A DNA stretch of 64,000 nt from Hydrogenovibrio marinus (lineage in GTDB: Bacteria > Pseudomonadota > Gammaproteobacteria > Thiomicrospirales > Thiomicrospiraceae). The stretch covers positions 2,232,001 through 2,296,000 of the forward strand of contig NZ_AP020335.1 of NCBI RefSeq assembly GCF_013340845.1. The letters are read 5' to 3'. Below are positions 29,056-36,644 of this stretch, piece after piece. Position 1 is the first letter of the stretch. Each line of letters opens with the position of its first letter. Below the pieces are notes generated by a model. The model was given only the letters and a program-made list of their open reading frames with translations. It was not told where the DNA came from and ran no database searches. Position numbers and translations under genes: made by a program.

Positions 29056-30861
29056 ATGATGGCGCGTGGCAGTTTGCCGCACGCCATAAAACACTTATTC
29101 ACTTGCTTCGCACTCCTTACATCCATTTTTGCCCAGCCATCTCAAGCCAGCGAACTCTCAAGCCACTTAAATAGCAACCAACTTTATAACAATCCATCAC
29201 CTTACCTCGCAATGCATGCGTCCGATCCTGTTCACTGGCAGACTTGGCAAGCGAGCATTCTTCAACAAGCGCAAAAATCGAACAAAATCATCATGATTTC
29301 CAGCGGTTACTTTTCTTGTCATTGGTGTCATGTCATGCAGCGCGAAAACTACCGGAATCCGCAAGTCGCCACTTATCTCAATCAACATTTTATCTCTGTC
29401 AAAATTGACCGGGAACTTATGCCCGACCTTGACCGTTATCTGATTGAATTTGCCCACAAAGCCTCAGGGCATGCCGGCTGGCCTGAACATGTTTTTCTCA
29501 CGCCACAAGGCTATCCTTTCTTTGCGCTAACTTACCAGCCGCACCAGCAATTCATTAACACCCTTAAACGCATACAGACGCTTTGGCAGACTGATCCAAC
29601 CAAAATTATCAGTGCCGCAAAGCAAGCGATTGCCGATGACGCTCATGCCACCGATGCTAAACAAATCTCATGGCAGCAATTCAAACAGAACTTTTTTCTC
29701 ACGCTAAGTAATCAGGAAGATGTGCTGGGCGGCGGTTTGAAGACTGAAAACAAATTCCCAAAAGCACCATTGCTGTTATCGCTACTGAATGACTCGAACT
29801 TACCGGAAGAACAACAAGATTGGTTGGAACTGACCCTGACGCAAATGCAGCAGCAACAACTTCAAGACCACATTAACGGTGGATTCTTTCGTTACACGAT
29901 TGACCCAGAGTGGCAAACGCCACATTTTGAAAAAATGCTCTACACTCAGGCTTTATTAGCCAAAGCCTATTTCATTGCCGCAAAGCGCTTTGAACGAAAA
30001 GACTTTTTGCAAACAGCAAAAGCCACCCTTGCCTATGCGGAAAAGCATCTTTACAACCCGAAAACACAACTTTTTCTCAGCAGTGAATCGGCAATAGACC
30101 GCCAAGGCATTGAAGGCGGAGACTATCTTTGGACACAAACCGCATTACAAAAAGCACTCAATCCAACACAATACCAACAGGTCGTTAAAGACTGGCAACT
30201 CAACCAACCAGCGCCCTTTACAATAAAAAATGGCACGCCAGGCTGGCTGCCAAAACCAACCCATCAAAACTGGCAAGCGATTCAAGCCAAACTGATGCGT
30301 CCGATTAACAACATCCCGACAGACAGCAAAAATATTTTAGGCTGGAATGGACTCATGCTGTCTGCCTATGCCGAGGCAGTAGAAACTACACCCAACAACC
30401 AGGATTATCATCAGCAAGCTAGCCAACTTGCCAAGCGTTTGATGGACGCCTTCAATCAAAACGCCGGGCAAAAAATCAGTACACCGCGCGCTTATTCAAA
30501 AGACAATCAGCCCATGGGAACAGCAACGATTCAAGATTATGCATTTGTCTTTCAAGGGTTAAGAGACTGGCAAAATGCTACCCATAACAGCACCATTACA
30601 AACACACTTCAAAAACTTTCAAAGCAAGCTAACACCCGTTTTTTCACCGCAAAAGGTTGGCTTTATACCTCAGCACCACTCCTTCCGGGGCAAGTTGGTG
30701 ACTGGGCGATTCCTGATGGTGCACTCCCCAGTCCAACGGCAATATTCGACTGCACCCAACCTGGCAGATTTTCTCAACTAGGTTCACAAGCCACTTCACA
30801 ACTCAGCACTTCACCGCTAGACTATGCGTCTTATTTAACTTGTCGAAACAACACTGACTGA
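29056..30861 (+). CDS. Secreted DUF255 thioredoxin-like protein (YyaL/SSP411 type)
   Basis: 601 residues from this ATG. An N-terminal signal peptide is visible (hydrophobic LFTCFALLTSIFA, AxA-type site after residue 31). A DUF255 thioredoxin-fold domain follows with CHWC at 88-91, then an alpha/alpha toroid-like region. The function of the family is not established. The frame is open back into tatC (28858), but that part is out-of-frame overlap. The ATG at 29056, with GAGAG upstream, gives a proper export signal. Near its 3' end it carries a copy of the 19-bp repeat, read as TQPGRFS. The YugP-like protease gene follows 4 bp later. Confidence 0.85.
   Translation: MMARGSLPHAIKHLFTCFALLTSIFAQPSQASELSSHLNSNQLYNNPSPYLAMHASDPVHWQTWQASILQQAQKSNKIIMISSGYFSCHWCHVMQRENYRNPQVATYLNQHFISVKIDRELMPDLDRYLIEFAHKASGHAGWPEHVFLTPQGYPFFALTYQPHQQFINTLKRIQTLWQTDPTKIISAAKQAIADDAHATDAKQISWQQFKQNFFLTLSNQEDVLGGGLKTENKFPKAPLLLSLLNDSNLPEEQQDWLELTLTQMQQQQLQDHINGGFFRYTIDPEWQTPHFEKMLYTQALLAKAYFIAAKRFERKDFLQTAKATLAYAEKHLYNPKTQLFLSSESAIDRQGIEGGDYLWTQTALQKALNPTQYQQVVKDWQLNQPAPFTIKNGTPGWLPKPTHQNWQAIQAKLMRPINNIPTDSKNILGWNGLMLSAYAEAVETTPNNQDYHQQASQLAKRLMDAFNQNAGQKISTPRAYSKDNQPMGTATIQDYAFVFQGLRDWQNATHNSTITNTLQKLSKQANTRFFTAKGWLYTSAPLLPGQVGDWAIPDGALPSPTAIFDCTQPGRFSQLGSQATSQLSTSPLDYASYLTCRNNTD
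30755..30772 (+). repeat. Dispersed 19-bp repeat, copy 2 (18 of 19)
   Basis: CCCAACCTGGCAGATTTT with A instead of the first C (30754). It lies inside the DUF255 gene, about 90 bp before its stop. Confidence 0.85.
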
Positions 30862-30865
30862 TTCC

Positions 30866-31552
30866 ATGGCATTCCTGATTATTGCGTTTGTTCTTTTGTT
30901 TATCATCACCAGCGTACCGAGCTTGTGGACTAAACACATCCTCAATAAATACAGCAAACCGCATCCTGACATTCCGGGCAGCGGCCATCAGTTCGCCGAA
31001 CACCTCATCAACAAATACCAACTCAACATTCGAGTGGAAGAAACCCAGGAAGGTGATCATTACGACCCTATCAACAAAGTCGTCAGACTATCGCCGGAGA
31101 ATTATCACGCCAACTCACTGACCGCCATCACCACCGTTGCCCATGAAATCGGCCATGCCTTGCAAGACCAAGCGAATTACGAACCGCTAAAGCAGCGTAC
31201 CGTGTTAATCGAGCGTGCGAGATGGATGCAGCAAATGAGTGGTATCGCTTTAATGGCGACTCCGATCTTGATTCCGTTGATGCATACGCCAATGATTGGT
31301 TTGGTGACATTTGCCGCAGGCTTTATCGGTATGGGTGTGCCGGTTATCATTCACCTCAGCACCTTGCCGGTAGAGTTTGATGCCAGCTATAACCGAGCCC
31401 TGCCTTTATTGAAAGAAGGCGGTTATCTGAGTAATAAAGACTTAAAAACCAGTAAGAGAATCCTTACTGCTTGTGCCATGACTTATGTTTCCGCATCCCT
31501 GTCCAGTCTGTTCAATTTATGGAAATGGCTGCGCGCGCTAAAACGTCACTAA
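30866..31552 (+). CDS. Neutral zinc metallopeptidase, YugP type
   Basis: 228 residues. An N-terminal helix, then the zinc motif HEIGH (93-97), then two or more hydrophobic stretches (about 115-150). This matches the YugP family of membrane-anchored zinc proteases. Substrates are unknown. It starts 4 bp after the DUF255 gene, so the two are probably co-expressed. It converges on comF. Confidence 0.88.
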   Translation: MAFLIIAFVLLFIITSVPSLWTKHILNKYSKPHPDIPGSGHQFAEHLINKYQLNIRVEETQEGDHYDPINKVVRLSPENYHANSLTAITTVAHEIGHALQDQANYEPLKQRTVLIERARWMQQMSGIALMATPILIPLMHTPMIGLVTFAAGFIGMGVPVIIHLSTLPVEFDASYNRALPLLKEGGYLSNKDLKTSKRILTACAMTYVSASLSSLFNLWKWLRALKRH

Positions 31553-31557
31553 AAAGT

Positions 31558-31576
31558 AAAATCTACCAGGTTGGGT
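31558..31576 (-). repeat. Dispersed 19-bp repeat, copy 3a, inverted
   Basis: On the minus strand this reads ACCCAACCTGGTAGATTTT, two mismatches to consensus. It faces copy 3b at 31590-31608, and together they form a hairpin between the convergent protease and comF genes. Confidence 0.85.
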
Positions 31577-31589
31577 TCAACAGACATCC

Positions 31590-31608
31590 CCCCAACCTGG
31601 CAGATTTT
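31590..31608 (+). repeat. Dispersed 19-bp repeat, copy 3b
   Basis: Exact consensus match on the plus strand, 13 bp after the inverted copy 3a. Confidence 0.9.
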
Positions 31609-31622
31609 AATCCTGAAAACGC

Positions 31623-32333
31623 CTAAACCGCTTTTGCCAAAACCCAAGCTTCAACTTGTAGCTGAGGGTAGGCCTGCTTTAAAGTCTTTGCCAGTTGTTC
31701 AAGCGTGGCACCTGTTGTCATGACATCATCAATCAACACCACTTTTTGCATGGAAGACAAAGCCGCGTTATCCACTAAAAATGCTGCTTTCAAGTTGCGT
31801 TGCCTTTGTTGTTTATCCAATAACGTTTGATGAGGCGTATCGATCTGCCGGATGACTCCGGCATCAATCAAAGGCACGCCATAATGTTTCGACAAACGTT
31901 TGGCGACTTCATACGCCTGATTAAACCCTCTCTCTACCAATCGGTTCGGATGCAAGGGAACGGCTATCAGCGCGTCGACTTTCTCAGCGGTGATTCTCTG
32001 CGCCATCAACTCGGCAAACACTCGAACCCAAAACAATTCTCCCTGATACTTCAGTCCATGAATCATTTGCTTGGCGGCGTCATTGAACACCAGCAAGGCT
32101 TGGGTACTGTCGACAAAATGAGGATGTGCTAAACAATCCCCGCAAACATGATGACTTGTCCCCGGCATGGCGCAACGCGGACAGCCTTGCTGCCAGAAGT
32201 CCAGCTCAGCCAACAAGACATCATCCAAATCCGCTGGTATTGTCGATAGCAGCGCATGTCTTCCCTTACCGACAGGTGGCAACACCCAGTTTTCAAGTCG
32301 CTGAATCCACGAATGATTTTTATTACTTTGCAT
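31623..32333 (-). CDS. comF: ComF-family phosphoribosyltransferase-like protein
   Basis: 236 residues. An N-terminal zinc-finger-like CPRC...CGDC pair is followed by a type I PRTase domain with the PRPP loop VVLIDDVMTTGATL. ComF proteins are needed for DNA uptake in competent bacteria, although they also occur in species with no known competence. The frame extends 49 codons upstream. The ATG at 32333, with AGGGG five bases before it, fits the family start. It is divergent from bioB. A com gene here is of interest given the uptake-sequence-like repeat beside it. Confidence 0.88.
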   Translation of the reverse strand: MQSNKNHSWIQRLENWVLPPVGKGRHALLSTIPADLDDVLLAELDFWQQGCPRCAMPGTSHHVCGDCLAHPHFVDSTQALLVFNDAAKQMIHGLKYQGELFWVRVFAELMAQRITAEKVDALIAVPLHPNRLVERGFNQAYEVAKRLSKHYGVPLIDAGVIRQIDTPHQTLLDKQQRQRNLKAAFLVDNAALSSMQKVVLIDDVMTTGATLEQLAKTLKQAYPQLQVEAWVLAKAV

Positions 32334-32381
32334 CATTGCCCCTAACCACCAAAACTGAATCAGTCTAGCCTTCGTTTCCGT

Positions 32382-32387
32382 TATAAT
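32382..32387 (+). promoter_or_regulatory. Putative -10 box of the bio operon
   Basis: A perfect TATAAT in the comF-bioB gap, 91 bp before the bioB ATG. No convincing -35. I looked for a BirA-type inverted operator around it and found none. Confidence 0.4.
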
Positions 32388-32478
32388 AGATAGAATATCA
32401 CGAAATAAACCTATCAAATCAATGGCGAAGCACAATGAATGCTGCTCTCCGTTGAGACTAAATGCGAAGGAAAAACCC

Positions 32479-33504
32479 ATGAGTCCTCAAGACATCGGTG
32501 CTATCCGTAACGATTGGACACTCGAAGAAATTCGAGACATTATGAACCAGCCTTTTAATGACCTGATTTTCCAGGCTCAAAGCGTTCATCGTATGCACTT
32601 TGACCCCAATGAAATTCAGACCAGCACATTGATCAACATCAAATCTGGTGGCTGCGCGGAAGACTGTGCTTACTGTCCACAAAGCGCACACCATGGAACG
32701 GATGTTGAAAAAGAGCGCATGATGGAAGTTCAGGAAGTCATCGAACAAGCGCTTGCTGCCAAAGAATGTGGCGCAACGCGTCTATGCATGGGGGCCGCTT
32801 GGCGTAACCCGAGCAAACAGGATTTCCCTCGCGTATTGGAAATGGTTCGTGTGGTCAAGGCACTTGGACTGGAAACCTGTGTCACATTGGGGATGCTGAG
32901 CGATGACCAAGTACAACAATTGAAAGATGCCGGTTTGGACTACTACAACCACAACCTGGATACTTCTGAAGCCTTCTATCCAAAAATCATCACCACCCGT
33001 AACTACCAAGACCGTTTGAACACCATTGATAAGGTGCAAAAGGCCGGCATCAATGTCTGCTCCGGCGGCATTATCGGTATGGGTGAAGAGCATAAAGATC
33101 GTGCAGAGTTATTGCGCACTTTCGCAACCATGGAACATCACCCGGATTCCGTTCCAATCAACTTATTGGTCGCGGTTGAAGGCACGCCTTTGGCACACAT
33201 GAAAGACCAAACGGATTCTTTCGAGTTCATCCGTGTTATCGCAACGGCACGTATCGTGATGCCAAAAACCTATGTCCGCCTATCCGCGGGTCGTATGTCG
33301 ATGACAGATGAAGCACAATCACTCTGCTTCTTAGCCGGTGCTAACTCCATTTTCTACGGTGACAAACTGCTCACGACAGAAAACCCGGAAGCCAATCACG
33401 ATATGCAGCTGTTCGCTAAGTTGGGCATCCACATGCAGCAGAACGCGAAAGCTGAGATGACCGCAAAGAAAATGGCAGAACAAATCACTGAGCTGACTGC
33501 TTAA
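32479..33504 (+). CDS. bioB: Biotin synthase
   Basis: 341 residues, a radical SAM enzyme that inserts sulfur into dethiobiotin. The CxxxCxxC cluster is at C59, C63 and C66 ([11 protein letters not shown]). The later motifs YNHNLDTS and RLSAGR are present. An upstream ATG at 32422 exists; the ATG at 32479 is preferred because AAGGA stands eight bases before it and the start matches the family. First gene of bioBFHC. Confidence 0.96.
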   Translation: MSPQDIGAIRNDWTLEEIRDIMNQPFNDLIFQAQSVHRMHFDPNEIQTSTLINIKSGGCAEDCAYCPQSAHHGTDVEKERMMEVQEVIEQALAAKECGATRLCMGAAWRNPSKQDFPRVLEMVRVVKALGLETCVTLGMLSDDQVQQLKDAGLDYYNHNLDTSEAFYPKIITTRNYQDRLNTIDKVQKAGINVCSGGIIGMGEEHKDRAELLRTFATMEHHPDSVPINLLVAVEGTPLAHMKDQTDSFEFIRVIATARIVMPKTYVRLSAGRMSMTDEAQSLCFLAGANSIFYGDKLLTTENPEANHDMQLFAKLGIHMQQNAKAEMTAKKMAEQITELTA

Positions 33505-33521
33505 TCGCTCTCTGGAACTTT

Positions 33522-33543
33522 CCTTCTCGGTAAGCCGAGAAGG
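33522..33543 (+). terminator. Hairpin between bioB and bioF covering the bioF ribosome site
   Basis: A perfect 9-bp stem (33522-33530 and 33535-33543) with a four-base loop. Its right arm ends in the AAGG that serves as the bioF Shine-Dalgarno. The T-run is short (TGTTTT), so it may be an attenuator or translational control element rather than a terminator. Confidence 0.5.
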
Positions 33544-33552
33544 TGTTTTGCC

Positions 33553-34728
33553 ATGTCGATAAAGTCCCGCTTCCAACCTCTCCTTGAGCAACGTGCGAAA
33601 GAGCATCTTTACCGCCGCCGTCCCTTGGCGACCACCGCTCAAGATACCGCCATGCAAATCAATGGCGTCCAGACCATCAATTTCTCGTCAAACGACTACC
33701 TTGGGCTTGCCAACCATCCTGCCTTGAAAAACGTGCTACAGGAAACTGGAGACTTAAGCGTTGGCTCGGGTGCAGCACATTTGGTAACCGGCCATCATCT
33801 CGAACACCATTTACTGGAAGATGAACTGGCGGATTGGCTAGGTTTTGACCGCGCACTGTTGTTTTCCACTGGCTATATGGCCAACCTTGCGGTACAGCCT
33901 GCTCTGATGCAAAAAGGTGACTGGATTGTTTCCGACAAGCTGAATCATGCCTCTTTATTGGACGGTGCACAGCTCTCTTCGGCAGAACTCAAGCGCTATG
34001 CCCACAACGATATGGACGCATTGGAAAAACGCTTGAAGCAAGCACACAAAGACAATATCCAATGCCTAGTTGTGACCGACGGTGTCTTCAGCATGGATGG
34101 AGATCTGGCAAACCTGCCCGCCATACAAAAACTTGCCCAGAAATATGATGCCTGGCTACTCGTAGACGATGCCCACGGTATAGGCGTGATGGGATCACAA
34201 GGCAAAGGTTGCTTTGAATATTTCGGACTACAAGCGGATGAAAACACCATTTTAATGGGTACACTTGGTAAGGCTTTCGGTACCTCTGGCGCATTTGTCG
34301 CCGGTAGTGAAGTGGCGATTGAAGCGCTTATCCAATTCGCCCGTCCTTACATTTACACCACCGCCATGTCGCCAGTGAATGCCAAGGTCACCCGTGCTGC
34401 CTTAAAATTGGTGAAAGATGCCGATGTTCGTCGCCAGCAGCTCATGGACAATATCGCCTTTTTCCGCAAAGGCGCAGAAGCCATTGGCTTGAACCTCATG
34501 CCGTCGGAAAGTGCCATTCAGCCAATATTGCTCGGTGATAGCGAAGTTGCCATTGCATGGTCTGATGCACTCAAACAGTCGGGTTGCTGGGTATCCGCCA
34601 TTCGTCCACCAACTGTTCCAAAGGACACCGCTCGTCTGCGCATCACACTATCCGCTTCACATACGCATGCACAGATTCAACAATTGCTTGAGGCCCTTGC
34701 CGCAATTCAAGCAAAATCTTCCACATAG
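33553..34728 (+). CDS. bioF: 8-amino-7-oxononanoate synthase
   Basis: 391 residues, PLP enzyme of the alpha-oxoamine synthase family that condenses pimeloyl-ACP with alanine. The Schiff-base lysine is K240 in GTLGKAFG; DDAHGIG (206-212) and the N-terminal FSSNDYLGLA are typical. 48 bp after bioB; see the hairpin at its ribosome site. bioH follows after 109 bp. Confidence 0.96.
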   Translation: MSIKSRFQPLLEQRAKEHLYRRRPLATTAQDTAMQINGVQTINFSSNDYLGLANHPALKNVLQETGDLSVGSGAAHLVTGHHLEHHLLEDELADWLGFDRALLFSTGYMANLAVQPALMQKGDWIVSDKLNHASLLDGAQLSSAELKRYAHNDMDALEKRLKQAHKDNIQCLVVTDGVFSMDGDLANLPAIQKLAQKYDAWLLVDDAHGIGVMGSQGKGCFEYFGLQADENTILMGTLGKAFGTSGAFVAGSEVAIEALIQFARPYIYTTAMSPVNAKVTRAALKLVKDADVRRQQLMDNIAFFRKGAEAIGLNLMPSESAIQPILLGDSEVAIAWSDALKQSGCWVSAIRPPTVPKDTARLRITLSASHTHAQIQQLLEALAAIQAKSST

Positions 34729-34837
34729 CGGATTTACTAGCGAGACCACCATCCCGCAAGGCACAAGCAATCCTGCGCTAAAAAAGGTAAAATGACGCTC
34801 TTGTTTAAATCCATCGAATCTTGATAAGACACCGTTC

Positions 34838-35662
34838 ATGAAACTGACGCTCAACCGAACATTCATTCCTCACCAGCCTACAAATGGTCATGAAGAACAC
34901 TCTGCGCCGAACCTGACACTGATTCATGGTTGGGCAGCGGAAAATGCCGTTTGGGAAGACTGGGCAGCGGAAATGCTCGCACCACACTTCAACCTTTACC
35001 TGATTGAATTACCCGGTTTTGGATTAAGCCCGGTACTTCCTGACCTGAAAGATGAGGAAATCAATACCGTTTGGCTGGAAGCTTTGGCGGAGCAATTGCC
35101 CGAAAAAGGCCATCTACTGGGTTGGTCACTTGGTGGACTGCTTGCCCAGCAACTGGCACTGACTCACCCCGACAAAATCGAGTCTTTGATTTGCATGGCA
35201 AGTACGCCAAGATTTACGCAGAATGACAATTGGAAGTGGGCCGTCAGCCCTTCTCTGATGGGAGATTTCATCAAAGCCATGAGCCTTGAAGCGGCTGGCG
35301 TGCTGAAACAATTCTGGAACCTACAGCTCCAGGGCTCCGATAATGCGCGTGACTTGATGAAACGCCTTAAGCATCAAATGCAAGGACGCACGCAGCCAAA
35401 ATTTCAAGGTCTTCTGCAAGGTCTCACCCTACTGAAAAACATAGATAACCGCGGGCGACTGGTCGAGTTACAACAACCGACACTTTGGCTGCTCGGTGAA
35501 CGCGACCCACTGATTCCAAAAGACTTGATTGAAGATTTAAGCCACCTGCAAAGGGAAGGACAAATTGAAATCATAGCAGGCGCAAGCCACATGCCGTTTT
35601 TCTCACATCCGAAAGAAACTGCGCAGGCCATCATCGCCTTTATCAAACAACATACAAGCTAA
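34838..35662 (+). CDS. bioH: Pimeloyl-ACP methyl ester carboxylesterase
   Basis: 274 residues, an alpha/beta hydrolase. The nucleophile is S97 in GWSLGG; Asp is in GERDPLI and His in GASHMPF. BioH frees pimeloyl-ACP from its methyl ester after chain extension. Many hydrolases look alike, but the place between bioF and bioC makes BioH very likely. Confidence 0.92.
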   Translation: MKLTLNRTFIPHQPTNGHEEHSAPNLTLIHGWAAENAVWEDWAAEMLAPHFNLYLIELPGFGLSPVLPDLKDEEINTVWLEALAEQLPEKGHLLGWSLGGLLAQQLALTHPDKIESLICMASTPRFTQNDNWKWAVSPSLMGDFIKAMSLEAAGVLKQFWNLQLQGSDNARDLMKRLKHQMQGRTQPKFQGLLQGLTLLKNIDNRGRLVELQQPTLWLLGERDPLIPKDLIEDLSHLQREGQIEIIAGASHMPFFSHPKETAQAIIAFIKQHTS

Positions 35663-35666
35663 TATA

Positions 35667-36617
35667 ATGCACGCTATGCAACATTTCAGCCGAGAACACA
35701 TTCAACATCACTTCGACCATGCCGCCGCGACCTATGACGACGCCGCCATTTTGCAAAAGCAAGTTGCAGCACATTTGGATGAACGACTTGAACTGGTGCA
35801 GATTCAGCCAAAAACCATTTTGGATGTTGGCGCTGGCACAGGCATTCTGACCGCCAAAATGCGCCAACGTTATCCGGATAGCAGACTGATCGCCGTTGAT
35901 CTATCTACGCATATGCTGGCAAAAGCGCAGCTGAATTTGACGCAGCAATGCCCGCCTTCCTTCTGGCAAAAAACCAAGAAAACACTTGGCATTAAGGCCA
36001 ATGCGATTGAGTTCATCCATGCCGATGCTAACAACATTCCTTTGGACGATGGCTGTGCCGATATGATTGTCACCAACCTCATGTTGCAATGGTGTGATGA
36101 TCTGGACACGGTCTTTAAGGAATTTCGCCGCCTGCTGAAGCCGGAAGGGTTATTGATGATGACAACTTTTGGGCCTGATACCTTGAAAGAGTTGCGCCAA
36201 GCCTGGGCACAAGTGGACGAACAACAACACATCAACACTTTCATTGACATGCACGATATTGGTGATGCGCTGATTCGTAATGGCTTCGGCCAACCCGTCA
36301 TGGATATTGAGCACTTCACATTGACCTATGACAAACCCATTGGCGTGTTGAAAGACTTAAAAGCTATTGGCGCCACCAGCGCACATAAAAACCGCCAGGT
36401 TGGGTTAATGGGTAAACAGCACTTCACCCGTATGCTGGAAGCCTATGAAGCGTTTAGAGCAGATGAAAAAATTCCAGCCACTTACGAAGTGGTACATGGA
36501 CATGCTTGGGCGGCACAAGAAGTTTTCAAGGGACCCGATAGAGACCGAAGCGGTCTGGTGGAAGTGAGTTTGGAAAGTTTCAAAGCCCAAGCTTTCAAGT
36601 CTAAAAACAACCTTTAA
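35667..36617 (+). CDS. bioC: Malonyl-ACP O-methyltransferase
   Basis: 316 residues, a class I SAM methyltransferase with the SAM loop DVGAGTG at 53-59. The N-terminal FSREHIQHHFDHAAATYD is the BioC signature. It primes pimeloyl synthesis by methylating malonyl-ACP. The start could be M1 or M4 (35676). 4 bp after bioH. A degenerate copy of the 19-bp repeat lies inside (36387-36405). The operon lacks bioA and bioD in this window. Confidence 0.93.
   Translation: MHAMQHFSREHIQHHFDHAAATYDDAAILQKQVAAHLDERLELVQIQPKTILDVGAGTGILTAKMRQRYPDSRLIAVDLSTHMLAKAQLNLTQQCPPSFWQKTKKTLGIKANAIEFIHADANNIPLDDGCADMIVTNLMLQWCDDLDTVFKEFRRLLKPEGLLMMTTFGPDTLKELRQAWAQVDEQQHINTFIDMHDIGDALIRNGFGQPVMDIEHFTLTYDKPIGVLKDLKAIGATSAHKNRQVGLMGKQHFTRMLEAYEAFRADEKIPATYEVVHGHAWAAQEVFKGPDRDRSGLVEVSLESFKAQAFKSKNNL
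36387..36405 (-). repeat. Degenerate copy of the 19-bp repeat in bioC
   Basis: On the minus strand 16 of 19 bases match the consensus, with the core CCCAACCTGGC intact. Could be a decayed copy or chance. Confidence 0.4.
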
Positions 36618-36637
36618 GCTTGTAAACTTGGGCTTTG
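36581..36637 (+). terminator. Inverted repeat over the end of bioC
   Basis: Arms CAAAGCCCAAG (36581-36591) and CTTGGGCTTTG (36627-36637) pair perfectly, with further partial pairing inside. It covers the bioC stop in the convergent gap with the chemoreceptor gene. No T-run follows on either strand, so a terminator role is uncertain. Confidence 0.35.
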
Positions 36638-36644
36638 TATCCTA

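Larger units (their letters stand above)
31558..31608. terminator. Terminator-like hairpin built from an inverted repeat pair
   Basis: Copies 3a and 3b pair over about 18 bp with a 13-base loop. The stem ends in AAAA on the left and TTTT on the right, so it can act in both directions, 5 bp after the protease stop and 14 bp after the comF stop. Paired uptake sequences in Neisseria and Haemophilus are used in the same way. Confidence 0.7.

Noticed and set aside
32334-32478. BirA operator before bioB
   Set aside because: I looked for the usual TTGTAAACC-type inverted half-sites and found none; only a -10-like box is visible.
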